A stretch of DNA of 64,000 bases from Lysobacterales bacterium (GTDB lineage Bacteria > Pseudomonadota > Gammaproteobacteria > Xanthomonadales > Ahniellaceae). Under the pieces are notes generated by a model. It worked only from the letters and a program-made list of their open reading frames with translations. It searched no databases and was not told where the DNA came from. A program made the position numbers and the translations under genes. Positions within the stretch are counted from its first letter, which is position 1. Every line of letters begins with the position of its first letter. Positions 51,686 through 60,377 of this stretch are shown here, in pieces. The stretch is taken from NCBI GenBank assembly GCA_016721845.1, contig JADKHK010000013.1:1904501-1968500 (forward strand), given 5' to 3'.

Positions 51686-51949
51686 TGTTGCCGACTCCGG
51701 CGTGGCAACGACCGTGCTGCCACGCTGGTAAACGATGCGCTTGGTACCGCCATCGCAGCTGCCGACGATCTTGCCGTTCGCATCGGCCTCGGCGGCAGCA
51801 TCGATGATCGTCAGCGTGAAGACCGGCACACCCTTCGCCTTGATCTTCGCATCGATCTCCGATTGCAGTTCTTCGCAAGGCTTGCGCGCGGCCACCGGCA
51901 GTGCGCAAGCCAACAGGGTGGACAGGATCAGCAGGCGCTGGACAGTCAT
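51674..51949 (-). CDS. DUF1161 family periplasmic protein
   Basis: A 91-residue exported protein (signal peptide about 1-21, LLACALPVAA). The mature part has KPCEELQSEIDAKIKAKGV, VFTLTIIDAAAEADANGKIVGSCDGGTKRIVYQR, with two cysteines probably disulfide-linked. This is the DUF1161 pattern. The function is unknown. A GC-rich hairpin overlaps its stop codon. Confidence 0.82.
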   Translation of the reverse strand: MTVQRLLILSTLLACALPVAARKPCEELQSEIDAKIKAKGVPVFTLTIIDAAAEADANGKIVGSCDGGTKRIVYQRGSTVVATPESATPAG

Positions 51950-52069
51950 GGCGATACGCTCAGGTCGTCGAGGGGCCTGCAGTCTCGCTGCCGACCGGGC
52001 CGCAGCCATGGCCGATTCGGGCGTTTTCACGGCCGCGCTGACACCGACCTGGCGCCTCGGCGGCTTCGC

Positions 52070-53845
52070 CTAGTCGGCCCCGATGCGTTCGAGCGCCGTT
52101 GTCGCCGAATTCAGGGTCGGATCCAGCGCCAGCGCTTTCTCGTAGTGACGCCTGGCCGCCGCCCGGTCGCCGGCAAGCAGACTGGCTTCGCCGAGACTGT
52201 CCCAGGCATTGCCGGACGCCGGGAACAGCTGAGTCACCAGCGCCAGCACCTGCACGGCAGCCGGATAGCGCTTCTGCCCGATCAGTCGGTAACCCTGCGT
52301 GTTCAGATAGGCCTCGGAAGCGACGACATCGCCGGACGCCGCGAGCTTGCGATAGTCATCGACGACACTGGCATCGTCCGCGTACACGCGTTCGCGCAAC
52401 GACCGCTCATTGTCGCGATAGCGTGTATGCGATTCACGACGGCCATCCGGATAGACGAAGGACAGCTGCGCGACATCGGCGGCATCACGGCCGAGTTCGA
52501 TGCTCAGGCCGGTCGTCGTCGCGACAAAACGACCGTCGCCGACCGGCGTCAGGAACAGCGCTTCCTCGCCGCCGTATTCGAACGAGAGGTCGTCACCGGC
52601 TGCGTTGACCCGAATGAATTGCTCGGCGTTGTAGGGATACCGACCGGGCAGGTCGGCGCGCTGCGCCGCGGTCATCGGCACCCGCTTCTCGGTGCGATAG
52701 CCCGGCCAGCCGAACTCGAACGCGACGGCGCGACGCAGCTCCTGCATCAGGGCCGGCTGATTCGCGTTGATCATGATGGCGACGCCGTTGCCCTCGCGGT
52801 TCGCGAGCAGATGCGAACTGAAGCCTTCATTCCAGCCGTCATGGCCGAAATAGGCCACGCCATTCTCGTGCACGATGCCGAAGCCGAGTGCGTAATGGTC
52901 CGGGCCAGGATCGCGCAACATGCGCTCGGTCGTGTCGCGGCCGAGCAGGCGACTCTCGCCCTGCACGGCCTTCTGCACATCGATGGCGAAGCGCGCGAGA
53001 TCGGCGGGCGTGGTCCACAAGCCGGCCGCGGCCGACTCCGGATGCACCTTGCGCTTGCCCGGAACGTCCCGGCCATCGGCCAATACGCCTGCAGCGGCGC
53101 GCTTCATCCGCCGCGCGGACAACGGGTACTCGAACGTGCTGTCGCGCATGCCGACGGGTTTCAGCACCTCGCGACGCATCAGTTCCGGGAAGGAACGGCC
53201 CGCGACATCGCTCATCACGGTCTGCGCAATCGTGTAGCCGCCGCCGGAGTAACGGAAGCCGAGCCCGGGTGCCTGTTCGACCCGCACCGCCGGGCTGTTC
53301 GCCGGTGGCTGCCCGTCGAGGATCTGCACGATGCTCGGCAGCGCTTTGCCGCTGTCATAGCCGAGAAAGCCGTGCACGCCGAGTCCGCCGGTGTGGCTGA
53401 GCAGATGCGCCAGCGTGACCGGCCGGGCGCGCGTGGCGTAGGTCTCGGGAATCTTCCAGGACGTGAGCGACGCATTCACCGGCGAATCGAGACGCAGTTG
53501 GCCGCGCTCGACCATGCGCATCGCAGCGAATGCCGTCACCGCCTTGCTGATCGACGCCGCCTGCATCAGCGTGTCGGTGCGCATCGGCTGACGCGTCTGA
53601 CGATCGGCCAGACCATGGGCGCGGGTCGCGACGACGCGCCCGTTTTCGATGATTGCGAACGACAGGCCGGGCACGCCGTAATGCGTCATGCGTTCGGCCA
53701 GTGTCCAGTGCTCACCGCCTTCCAGGCTGATGGGCGGACGCAGGTCGCGTTCGATGCGGTCGATCCGGGCATCCATCGACTCCGCGGCACCGGCGTGCAT
53801 GGACGCAGCGAACAGGCAGACGATCAGGCCGAGGCTGCGGGTCAT
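52070..53845 (-). CDS. Exported serine hydrolase (class C beta-lactamase fold) with TPR-like tail
   Basis: A 591-residue exported protein; the signal peptide ends near residue 20 (MHAGAAES). The penicillin-binding/beta-lactamase fold (about 45-385) has the nucleophile Ser98 in the SxxK motif SISK (98-101), a Tyr motif in FRYSGGGYT and a C-terminal HDGWNEGF. A region of about 410-490 has beta strands, and the C-terminus (about 510-590) has TPR-like helices (VQVLALVTQLFPASGNAWDSLGEASLLAGDRAAARRHYEKALALDP). Likely an esterase or D-aminopeptidase-type enzyme rather than a true beta-lactamase. Confidence 0.87.
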   Translation of the reverse strand: MTRSLGLIVCLFAASMHAGAAESMDARIDRIERDLRPPISLEGGEHWTLAERMTHYGVPGLSFAIIENGRVVATRAHGLADRQTRQPMRTDTLMQAASISKAVTAFAAMRMVERGQLRLDSPVNASLTSWKIPETYATRARPVTLAHLLSHTGGLGVHGFLGYDSGKALPSIVQILDGQPPANSPAVRVEQAPGLGFRYSGGGYTIAQTVMSDVAGRSFPELMRREVLKPVGMRDSTFEYPLSARRMKRAAAGVLADGRDVPGKRKVHPESAAAGLWTTPADLARFAIDVQKAVQGESRLLGRDTTERMLRDPGPDHYALGFGIVHENGVAYFGHDGWNEGFSSHLLANREGNGVAIMINANQPALMQELRRAVAFEFGWPGYRTEKRVPMTAAQRADLPGRYPYNAEQFIRVNAAGDDLSFEYGGEEALFLTPVGDGRFVATTTGLSIELGRDAADVAQLSFVYPDGRRESHTRYRDNERSLRERVYADDASVVDDYRKLAASGDVVASEAYLNTQGYRLIGQKRYPAAVQVLALVTQLFPASGNAWDSLGEASLLAGDRAAARRHYEKALALDPTLNSATTALERIGAD

Positions 53846-53978
53846 GGGCGACTCCTTGTGCGTGGGTCGCGGATCATCGCCACGTTTGCACGCGGACACC
53901 ACTGCCGAAGGACCCGGGCTGGCCGCATCCGGACGAACTGCGTATCGTCGCGGCATCCGACTTGAACGGAGCTCCGTG

Positions 53979-54905
53979 ATGCGCCCGATTCTGCGAGTGT
54001 TCCTGCTGTCGTTCTCGATCCTGCTCACGGGTTGCGGGCAACCCAGCGACGTCCTCGATTGTTCCGGCACCGGCACCGCGCGTGGCCATCACGAAGAAGC
54101 CAACAGCGGCAAGCTCGACTTCAAGCACGCGGTGGCGTTCGCGCTCGGCGACGGCTACACCGTGCTCTTCACCGATGACCCGACGCTGGCCGAATTGATG
54201 CGCAACAGTCCGGCACCCGAGCACGAGGCCGCACTGGCGGGGTCGATGTTCAACCGCCTGCTGGTCGGCTTCCGCTTCGATGCTGCGGGACAACTGACCG
54301 AACACCTGACGCTCGGCAACAGCACCTCCAGCGGTACCGACGGCAGTGATCGCGGCGCGATGACCGCGGACACCGACGGCTGCGCGCGAGGCGACGTCCG
54401 CCGCAAGTACTACGGCAACGCCTATTTCGCGGTTCCGCTGGCGCATCCGGAACGACGCGGCGCCGAATTGGCCGTCGAATACGGCACCGACTCCAGTGCA
54501 ACGATAGCGGCCGCCTCCGACGACGACCCGATCGCACGCTGGACAACGGCACACGAGCGACTGACGAACCTGCATCCGGTCACCGCCGTGCAGGCGATGG
54601 GATTCAGCGCCTCGGCCGCGACCGTGCTCGCCGCCGACCCGCGCACCCAGGACGTACTCGAGCGCGTGCGCACGCAATGCGTCGATCCGGCCCAGGCGAC
54701 GCTCAACGAATACGGTGAAGTCGTTGGCCCTTCCATCTCGCACCATGGCAACGTGTTCCAATCCACCGTCGTCACGGAAACATCGGGCAGCGGTGAATTC
54801 CTCGCCAACTGCTATGTCATGCATCGCAACGACGAAGCCCTGGAACAGTGCTGGCCGCTGCGGACCGACTGCAGCAAGGTGCCGCGCTACCAGGCCGAGC
54901 ACTGA
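53979..54905 (+). CDS. Lipoprotein of unknown function
   Basis: A 308-residue lipoprotein; SFSILLTGCGQ gives the lipobox. Residues about 30-200 have short strands (DFKHAVAFALGDGYTVLFTDDP, RLLVGFRFDAAGQLTEHLTLG). Several cysteines are present (DTDGCARGD, TQCVD, LANCYVMH, EQCWPLRTDC). No family is recognised. It is divergent from the serine hydrolase and convergent with the zinc-ribbon gene. Confidence 0.7.
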   Translation: MRPILRVFLLSFSILLTGCGQPSDVLDCSGTGTARGHHEEANSGKLDFKHAVAFALGDGYTVLFTDDPTLAELMRNSPAPEHEAALAGSMFNRLLVGFRFDAAGQLTEHLTLGNSTSSGTDGSDRGAMTADTDGCARGDVRRKYYGNAYFAVPLAHPERRGAELAVEYGTDSSATIAAASDDDPIARWTTAHERLTNLHPVTAVQAMGFSASAATVLAADPRTQDVLERVRTQCVDPAQATLNEYGEVVGPSISHHGNVFQSTVVTETSGSGEFLANCYVMHRNDEALEQCWPLRTDCSKVPRYQAEH

Positions 54906-54917
54906 ATCGCCGCGAAC

Positions 54918-55394
54918 TCAGCGCAACGCAAGCACGGCAATCACCGGAACAATCAATATTGCGATGACACCCAAGCAGCCACTTCGTTTGTGGCGGCCTC
55001 GATTGCGTTCACGATATTGATGCTCCATGACTGGAATGCGATCTTTCAGCTGCTGTCCGTGCTTCGATTGCGCGTCAAGGGACCATCCCTCGGACTTCCC
55101 TTCAGCGCTGGACGTCGTCGCCGAATCAGGTCGCGCGTCAATCCATTTCTTGTGACAGCCATTGCAATAAATGCGACGCGACCCTTTCTCCCATGCAACG
55201 ATCGTGCGTCGCGAGTGATTGAACTGCTTTGAGCACTTTGCACAAGTGAAGCGAACGTCTTGAGGCCCGGAATATTCGGATTTCTTGAAGTCGATTTTCG
55301 TGCGCCCCAAGGACCGGCTGAGCACGAGGACAACTGAAACCACTATTAGTAGCGGGCCAAGCAGCCATTCAATAGGCATCTCGAATACGTCCAT
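54918..55394 (-). CDS. Small zinc-ribbon membrane protein, low GC
   Basis: A 158-residue protein. An N-terminal helix (about 9-27, WLLGPLLIVVSVVLVLS) is followed by a zinc-ribbon-like CxxC pair (FTCAKCSKQF and IYCNGCHKKW). A Ser/Glu-rich linker leads to a C-terminal hydrophobic end (CLGVIAILIVPVIAVLAL). Both ends would be membrane segments around a cytoplasmic ribbon. The DNA is clearly less G+C-rich than its neighbours, with common AT third positions, which hints at a recent arrival. No function is known. Confidence 0.65.
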   Translation of the reverse strand: MDVFEMPIEWLLGPLLIVVSVVLVLSRSLGRTKIDFKKSEYSGPQDVRFTCAKCSKQFNHSRRTIVAWEKGSRRIYCNGCHKKWIDARPDSATTSSAEGKSEGWSLDAQSKHGQQLKDRIPVMEHQYRERNRGRHKRSGCLGVIAILIVPVIAVLALR

Positions 55395-55416
55395 AATAAT
55401 CGTCCCTGTCGAATGC

Positions 55417-57237
55417 CTAATCGACGATGGGAGTACCCGCGCGCTGGGTTGCCAACCAGCGCGTGACCTTCGCATCGAGCACATCCAGCGGCAGCGAGCC
55501 GTCTTCGAGCACGGCGCGGTGGAATTCGCGTGGATCGAAGCGGTCGCCGAGTGCCTTCATCGCGCGCTGGCGCAATTCCTGGAGCTTGAGTTCGCCGATC
55601 TTGTAGGCGAGCGCCTGGCCCGGCATGGCGATGTAGCGTTCGACTTCGATGGTCGCATTGGTTTCGCTGATGGCCGAGGTGTTGCGCATCTGCGCGATCG
55701 CCTGTTCGCGGGTCCAGCCTTTCGCGTGCAGGCCGGTATCGACGACAAGTCGGTTCGCGCGCCAGATCTCGGCGGCGAGGCGACCAAAGTATTGATACGG
55801 ATCGGTGTAGACGCCGACGTCGCGGCCGAGCGATTCCGCGTACAGGCCCCAGCCTTCGGCGAAGGCGGTTTCGCCGCCGAAACGGCGGAACGCCGGCAGA
55901 CCGGCGAGTTCCTGCTGCAACGCGATCTGGAAGTGATGACCCGGAATCGCCTCGTGCAGAAAGATGCTTTCGGTCTCCCAGGTGCGGCGCGAGGGCAGAT
56001 TGAACGCGTTGGCATAGAACACGCCGGGACGGGTGCCGTCCTGGCTCGGCCCCTGGTACGACGCCGCCGGAGCGCTGGCGGCGCGGAAGGGCTCGACCAG
56101 CTTCACCTCGAAGCCGGCCTTTGGCAGCAACGAGAACTGCAAGGGAATGTTCGGCTCGATGCGGCCACGCAGCGCGTTGTATTGATCGAGCACATCCTGC
56201 TCGTTCTTGAACGCGAAACGCGCATCCTCGTTCATGAACTTGAAGAAGGCCTGCAAGTCGCCCGCGAAACCGACTTGTGCCCGCACCTTGTCGAACTCGG
56301 CGGTGATGCGCGCCACTTCGTTGAGTCCGATCTGGTGGATGTTCTCGGGCGTGAGGTCGGTGGTCGTGTAGCGCTTCGCCAGCTCGGCGTACCAGGCGGC
56401 GCCGTTCGGCAGCGCCGACAGACCGACCGATGTGCGCGAGGCCGGCAAATAGTCGTCGCGCAGGAAATCGCGCAGGCGCACGAAAGCCGGCAGCAACTGC
56501 GTGCCGATCAGATCGCGATAGGCGGCGGTCAGGCGCTCGCGATCCGCCGCCCCGAAGCTCTCGGGCATCTTCGCGACCACGCCCCACATCAACGTGTCTT
56601 CGGGCTTCTCCTTGATCAGCGCATCGAACTGCGGAATCGTCTTCTCGACCAGCACGCGTGGCTGCACCACGCCGGCCTGCATGCCCGCGCGCAGGTTCAC
56701 GATGGTCTGATCGAAGATCGGCACGAAGGCGATGCCACGCTTCAGCCACGCCTCGTAGTCGGCCACGGTCGCGAACGGCTGGCCACGCGAACCGGCACCC
56801 AGCTGCGCGACCGTCGCGGCCGGATTGCCGAGTTGACTCAGCGCCAGCATCCAATCCGGATACTGCGCCATCGCGATCGCGCGCTCGCGCTGCGACACGA
56901 AGATGTCGCGACTGAGCTTCGCCTGTGCGTCGAGCGACGCCGCATCGACGGCTTGCACGCGCGCCAGCCATTCCCGGTCCAGGCGTTCGCTCTCGGCGCG
57001 GAATTCGGGTGTCAGGGTGTTGGTCAGTTCGCCGTGGTAGCGCGCGTCGCCGAGCGCGGTCGCACGCAACGGGTTGCGCTTGAGCTGTTCCTCCCAGTAC
57101 GCGGCATACAGCGATTCAAGCTGCGCGGCCGCGGAAATCCCGGCCGAGGGAATCGCATCGGCCTGCGGTCGCGTCGCCCTGGTCGCACAGCCCGCCATGA
57201 GTGCCACCGCCACCACAATCGCCAGCATCTGCTTCAT
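55417..57237 (-). CDS. DUF885 family lipoprotein metallopeptidase
   Basis: A 606-residue lipoprotein; VALMAGCATRA is the lipobox. The HExxH-like zinc motif is HEAIPGHHFQ with Glu429 and His434/435, and a later TAFAEGWGLYAESLG provides the usual downstream acidic ligand. Such DUF885 proteins act as periplasmic dipeptidase-like enzymes in several bacteria. Its start overlaps the fdhD stop by 4 nt, so it is the third gene of the operon. Confidence 0.88.
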   Translation of the reverse strand: MKQMLAIVVAVALMAGCATRATRPQADAIPSAGISAAAQLESLYAAYWEEQLKRNPLRATALGDARYHGELTNTLTPEFRAESERLDREWLARVQAVDAASLDAQAKLSRDIFVSQRERAIAMAQYPDWMLALSQLGNPAATVAQLGAGSRGQPFATVADYEAWLKRGIAFVPIFDQTIVNLRAGMQAGVVQPRVLVEKTIPQFDALIKEKPEDTLMWGVVAKMPESFGAADRERLTAAYRDLIGTQLLPAFVRLRDFLRDDYLPASRTSVGLSALPNGAAWYAELAKRYTTTDLTPENIHQIGLNEVARITAEFDKVRAQVGFAGDLQAFFKFMNEDARFAFKNEQDVLDQYNALRGRIEPNIPLQFSLLPKAGFEVKLVEPFRAASAPAASYQGPSQDGTRPGVFYANAFNLPSRRTWETESIFLHEAIPGHHFQIALQQELAGLPAFRRFGGETAFAEGWGLYAESLGRDVGVYTDPYQYFGRLAAEIWRANRLVVDTGLHAKGWTREQAIAQMRNTSAISETNATIEVERYIAMPGQALAYKIGELKLQELRQRAMKALGDRFDPREFHRAVLEDGSLPLDVLDAKVTRWLATQRAGTPIVD

Positions 57238-58043
57238 CGTTCGCACTCCGTGATTGATTCCGATGTGTATACGTTCATCGACCCGTCGCGCGCAAATCCG
57301 ATCAGACGCATTCCGCAACGCTTCGCCCCATCGATCGCGGCGGAGGTCGGTGCCGACAGCGCGACCAGGGTGCCGACCCCGGACGTCGCCGCCTTGTGCA
57401 CCAGCTCGTAGGAGGCTCGCGAACTGACGATGACGTAGCCGTTGCGCGCATCGATACCGGCGCGCACCAATGCGCCGACCAGTTTGTCGACAGCGTTGTG
57501 ACGACCGACATCCTCGCGCATGACCCGCACCCCGACCGCGTCGCACCAGGCCGCGGCATGGGCGCCACCGGTCCTGGCATTGAGCGATTGCAGCGACGGA
57601 AACCGGCACAAGGCCTCCGCGATCGACCGTGCATCGAAGGCCGCCGGAACGACCTGCGGCAGCGGTCGCAACGCCTGCTGCAACGCTTCGCTGCCGCACA
57701 GGCCGCAGGCACTGCTGCCGAGCGTGCGGCGCGCATGTTGCGCCAAGGTATCGAAGCGGACCTGCGGGATCGCGAGTTCGAGCACGAGACCACCCTCGCG
57801 CGGCACGACCTCGATGAAGCGCAATTCGTCCGCGGTGGCGACGATGCCTTCATGCAGGGAAAACCCGAGCGCGTAGTCTTCAAGCTCGGTGGGCGTCGCC
57901 ATCATCACCGCATGGCCGACCCCGTTGTAGCTGAATGCGATCGCCACCTCCTCGACGACCGCGTCCTGGTCGGCACGCACGCCGCCACCGCGCAGCCGCA
58001 GCAACGCGACGGATCGCGAACCCGGAACCGCCGTTGCGCTCAT
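57234..58043 (-). CDS. fdhD: Formate dehydrogenase accessory sulfurtransferase FdhD
   Basis: A 269-residue FdhD protein, the sulfurtransferase that delivers sulfur to the bis-MGD cofactor of formate dehydrogenases. The CGLCG loop with Cys113 and Cys116 is present. Other marks are EEVAIAFSYNGVGHAVMMATP, EDYALGFSLHEGIV, MREDVGRHNAVDKLVGAL and GYVIVSSRASYELVHKA. It overlaps the fdhF/ydeP gene by 4 nt upstream and the DUF885 gene by 4 nt downstream. Confidence 0.95.
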   Translation of the reverse strand: MSATAVPGSRSVALLRLRGGGVRADQDAVVEEVAIAFSYNGVGHAVMMATPTELEDYALGFSLHEGIVATADELRFIEVVPREGGLVLELAIPQVRFDTLAQHARRTLGSSACGLCGSEALQQALRPLPQVVPAAFDARSIAEALCRFPSLQSLNARTGGAHAAAWCDAVGVRVMREDVGRHNAVDKLVGALVRAGIDARNGYVIVSSRASYELVHKAATSGVGTLVALSAPTSAAIDGAKRCGMRLIGFARDGSMNVYTSESITECER

Positions 58044-60295
58044 GACGAGCGCGTGCCCACGGCGCTGCGCGTCAATCGCACCGGAATCGATTTCGAGGTC
58101 GGGGTGCCGGCGCGTTCGGCGACGCTGCCAAGCGGCACCAGCGGATTCGTCTCCGGGAAATAGCTCGCGAGATTGCCGCGCGGAATATCGTATTCGACCA
58201 GAGTGAACCCGCTGACCGAACGTTCGCCATCGTGCCAGTACGAGTGCAGGTCGACGCAGTCACCGGCACTGAAACCCAGCATTGCCAGATCCTCGCGGTG
58301 GATGAACACCACGCGTCGCAGGCCGCGCACGCCGCGATAGCGATCATCGAGGCCGTAGACCGTGGTGTTGTACTGGTCATGCGAACGCACGGTCATCAGC
58401 CGGAACGGCGCCGCGGGATCCGGCGTGCCATCGCGCAGCGGCTGCGGCACCAGCAATGCGCGCCCGCTGACCGTCGGAAAGCGTCGCTCACGCGCTGGAT
58501 GCGGCAGGTGGAAGCCGCCGGGATGGCGCACACGGGCATTGAAATCGTCGAAGCCGGGCACGACGCGGGCGATGCGATCGCGGATGCGGTCGTAGTGCGC
58601 GATCAGCTCGCGCCATGGCGTCTTCGATGCCGGCAGTGTCGCGCAGGCGAGCCGCGCGACGATGGCCGGTTCCGACAACAAATGCTCCGATGCCGGCGCG
58701 CGGATGCCGGCGGAGAGATGCACCATGCTCATCGAATCTTCGACCGTGACGGCCTGCCGGCCTTCGGCCTGTTCGTCGAATTCGCTGCGCCCGAGACAAG
58801 GCAGGATCAACGCCTCGCGACCGTGCACCAGATGAGACCGATTGAGCTTGGTCGAGACGTGCACCGTCAGGTCGCATCGACGCAGTGCTTCAGCCGTGCG
58901 CAGCGTATCCGGCGTGGCAGCCGCGAAGTTGCCGCCCATCGCGAAGAACACGCGCGCCTCGCCCGTCGCCATCGCATCGATCGCGGCGACGACATCGAAG
59001 CCTGGCGGTCGCGGCGGCGCGAATCCGAACTCGGCGCCGAGACGGTCCAAAAATTCCGGCGCGGGCTTCTCGTAGATGCCCATGGTGCGGTCGCCTTGCA
59101 CATTCGAATGGCCACGCACCGGACACGGCCCGGCACCCGGCTTGCCGATATTCCCGCGTAGCAGCAGCAGGTTCATCAGCATCTGGATGGTCGCAACGCT
59201 ACGGCGATGCTGGGTGATGCCCATGCCCCAGCAGACGATGGTCGCCGGGCTATCGATGTAGACCTGCGCAGCATCATCAATGGCCGCGCGCGACAGTCCG
59301 CTGTCGGCTTCGATGTCCGCCCAGTTCGCAGCCAGCACGGATTCGCGCAAGGCGTCAAAGCCGTCGCAGCATTGCGTGATGAAGTCGTGGTCGATGGCAT
59401 CGCGTTCAAGCACGATCTTCGCGAGGCCGATGAGCAAGGCGAGATCGCCGCCGATACGCGGCTGAAAATAGCGTGATGCGATCTCGGTCTGGGTGCCGAG
59501 CAGCATGTCCGACGGCGATTGCGGATGCGCGAAGCGCTCCAGGCCGCGTTCGCGGAGCGGATTGAACACGACGATGCGGCAACCGCGCTTCGCCGCCGCG
59601 CGCAGTTCGCCGAGCATGCGCGGATGGTTGGTGCCGGGGTTCTGCCCGAACACGAAGATTGCCTCGGCCTGCTCGAAGTCCTCCAGCGTGACCGAGCCCT
59701 TGCCGCTGCCGATCTGTTCGGTCAAGGCCACCCCCGAGGCCTCGTGACAGAGGTTCGAACAGTCCGGCAGGTTGTTGGTGCCGAACTCGCGGATGAAGAG
59801 TTGGTAGAGAAACGCCGCCTCGTTCGACGTACGCCCCGAGGTGTAGAACACCGCACGATCGGGCGAATCGAGGGCGTTCAGTCGGGCAGCGACCAATGCG
59901 AAGGCCTCGTCCCAGAGGACCGGCACGTATCGATCACTTGTGGCGTCGTAGCGCATCGGCTCGGTCAGGCGGCCCTGCGCCTCCAGCCAGAAATCGTCCT
60001 GCCCCGACAGTTGCGTCACCGTGTGTTGCGCAAAGAAATCACGGGTGAGGCGCTTCGCGGTCGCCTCCGCGGCCACCGCCTTGACGCCGTTCTCGCAGAA
60101 CTCGAAGGTCGAATTTGGGTTGCGATCCGGCCAGGCGCATCCCGGACAGTCGAAACCGTGATCCTGGTTGGTGCGCAGCATCGCGCGCGCACCGGCACCG
60201 ACGATGCCTTCATCGCGCAGCGCCTGGTATGAACGCTTCAGCGAATCCCAGCCGCCGGCGGCCTTGTCGTAGCGTTTGATGACAGGATCGGACAT
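58040..60295 (-). CDS. FdhF/YdeP-family molybdopterin oxidoreductase
   Basis: A 751-residue oxidoreductase of the FdhF/YdeP type. The N-terminus has CPGCAWPDRNP with Cys50 and Cys53 rather than the four-cysteine cluster of full formate dehydrogenases. MGD-binding segments are IFVFGQNPGTNHPRM, VCWGMGITQHRRSV and GPCPVRGHSNVQGDRTMG. Cys183 in CSNLCHEASG is the probable Mo ligand; no in-frame TGA/selenocysteine is used. The C-terminal domain has RSHDQYNTTVYGLDDRYRG. It is the first gene of the operon with fdhD. The substrate (formate or a sulfoxide-like compound) is unproven. Confidence 0.93.
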   Translation of the reverse strand: MSDPVIKRYDKAAGGWDSLKRSYQALRDEGIVGAGARAMLRTNQDHGFDCPGCAWPDRNPNSTFEFCENGVKAVAAEATAKRLTRDFFAQHTVTQLSGQDDFWLEAQGRLTEPMRYDATSDRYVPVLWDEAFALVAARLNALDSPDRAVFYTSGRTSNEAAFLYQLFIREFGTNNLPDCSNLCHEASGVALTEQIGSGKGSVTLEDFEQAEAIFVFGQNPGTNHPRMLGELRAAAKRGCRIVVFNPLRERGLERFAHPQSPSDMLLGTQTEIASRYFQPRIGGDLALLIGLAKIVLERDAIDHDFITQCCDGFDALRESVLAANWADIEADSGLSRAAIDDAAQVYIDSPATIVCWGMGITQHRRSVATIQMLMNLLLLRGNIGKPGAGPCPVRGHSNVQGDRTMGIYEKPAPEFLDRLGAEFGFAPPRPPGFDVVAAIDAMATGEARVFFAMGGNFAAATPDTLRTAEALRRCDLTVHVSTKLNRSHLVHGREALILPCLGRSEFDEQAEGRQAVTVEDSMSMVHLSAGIRAPASEHLLSEPAIVARLACATLPASKTPWRELIAHYDRIRDRIARVVPGFDDFNARVRHPGGFHLPHPARERRFPTVSGRALLVPQPLRDGTPDPAAPFRLMTVRSHDQYNTTVYGLDDRYRGVRGLRRVVFIHREDLAMLGFSAGDCVDLHSYWHDGERSVSGFTLVEYDIPRGNLASYFPETNPLVPLGSVAERAGTPTSKSIPVRLTRSAVGTRSS

Positions 60296-60329
60296 GCACC
60301 GATGCTAGCGCGCAGTCCGCCTGCAACGA

Positions 60330-60356
60330 CACGCGGCCGGACGAGCCGGCCGCGTG
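60330..60356 (-). terminator. Terminator-like hairpin after FG-GAP gene
   Basis: CACGCGGCCGG (60330-60340), loop ACGAG and CCGGCCGCGTG (60346-60356) form an 11-bp perfect stem. It lies 21 nt beyond the stop of the FG-GAP gene, before the fdhF-type gene. No T-run is visible on the minus strand. Confidence 0.5.
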
Positions 60357-60377
60357 CGCCCCCTGTTCCCGCGTCTC

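Noticed and set aside
58040..60295. Possible selenocysteine in the formate-dehydrogenase-like protein
   Set aside because: No in-frame TGA; the Mo ligand position appears to be Cys183.
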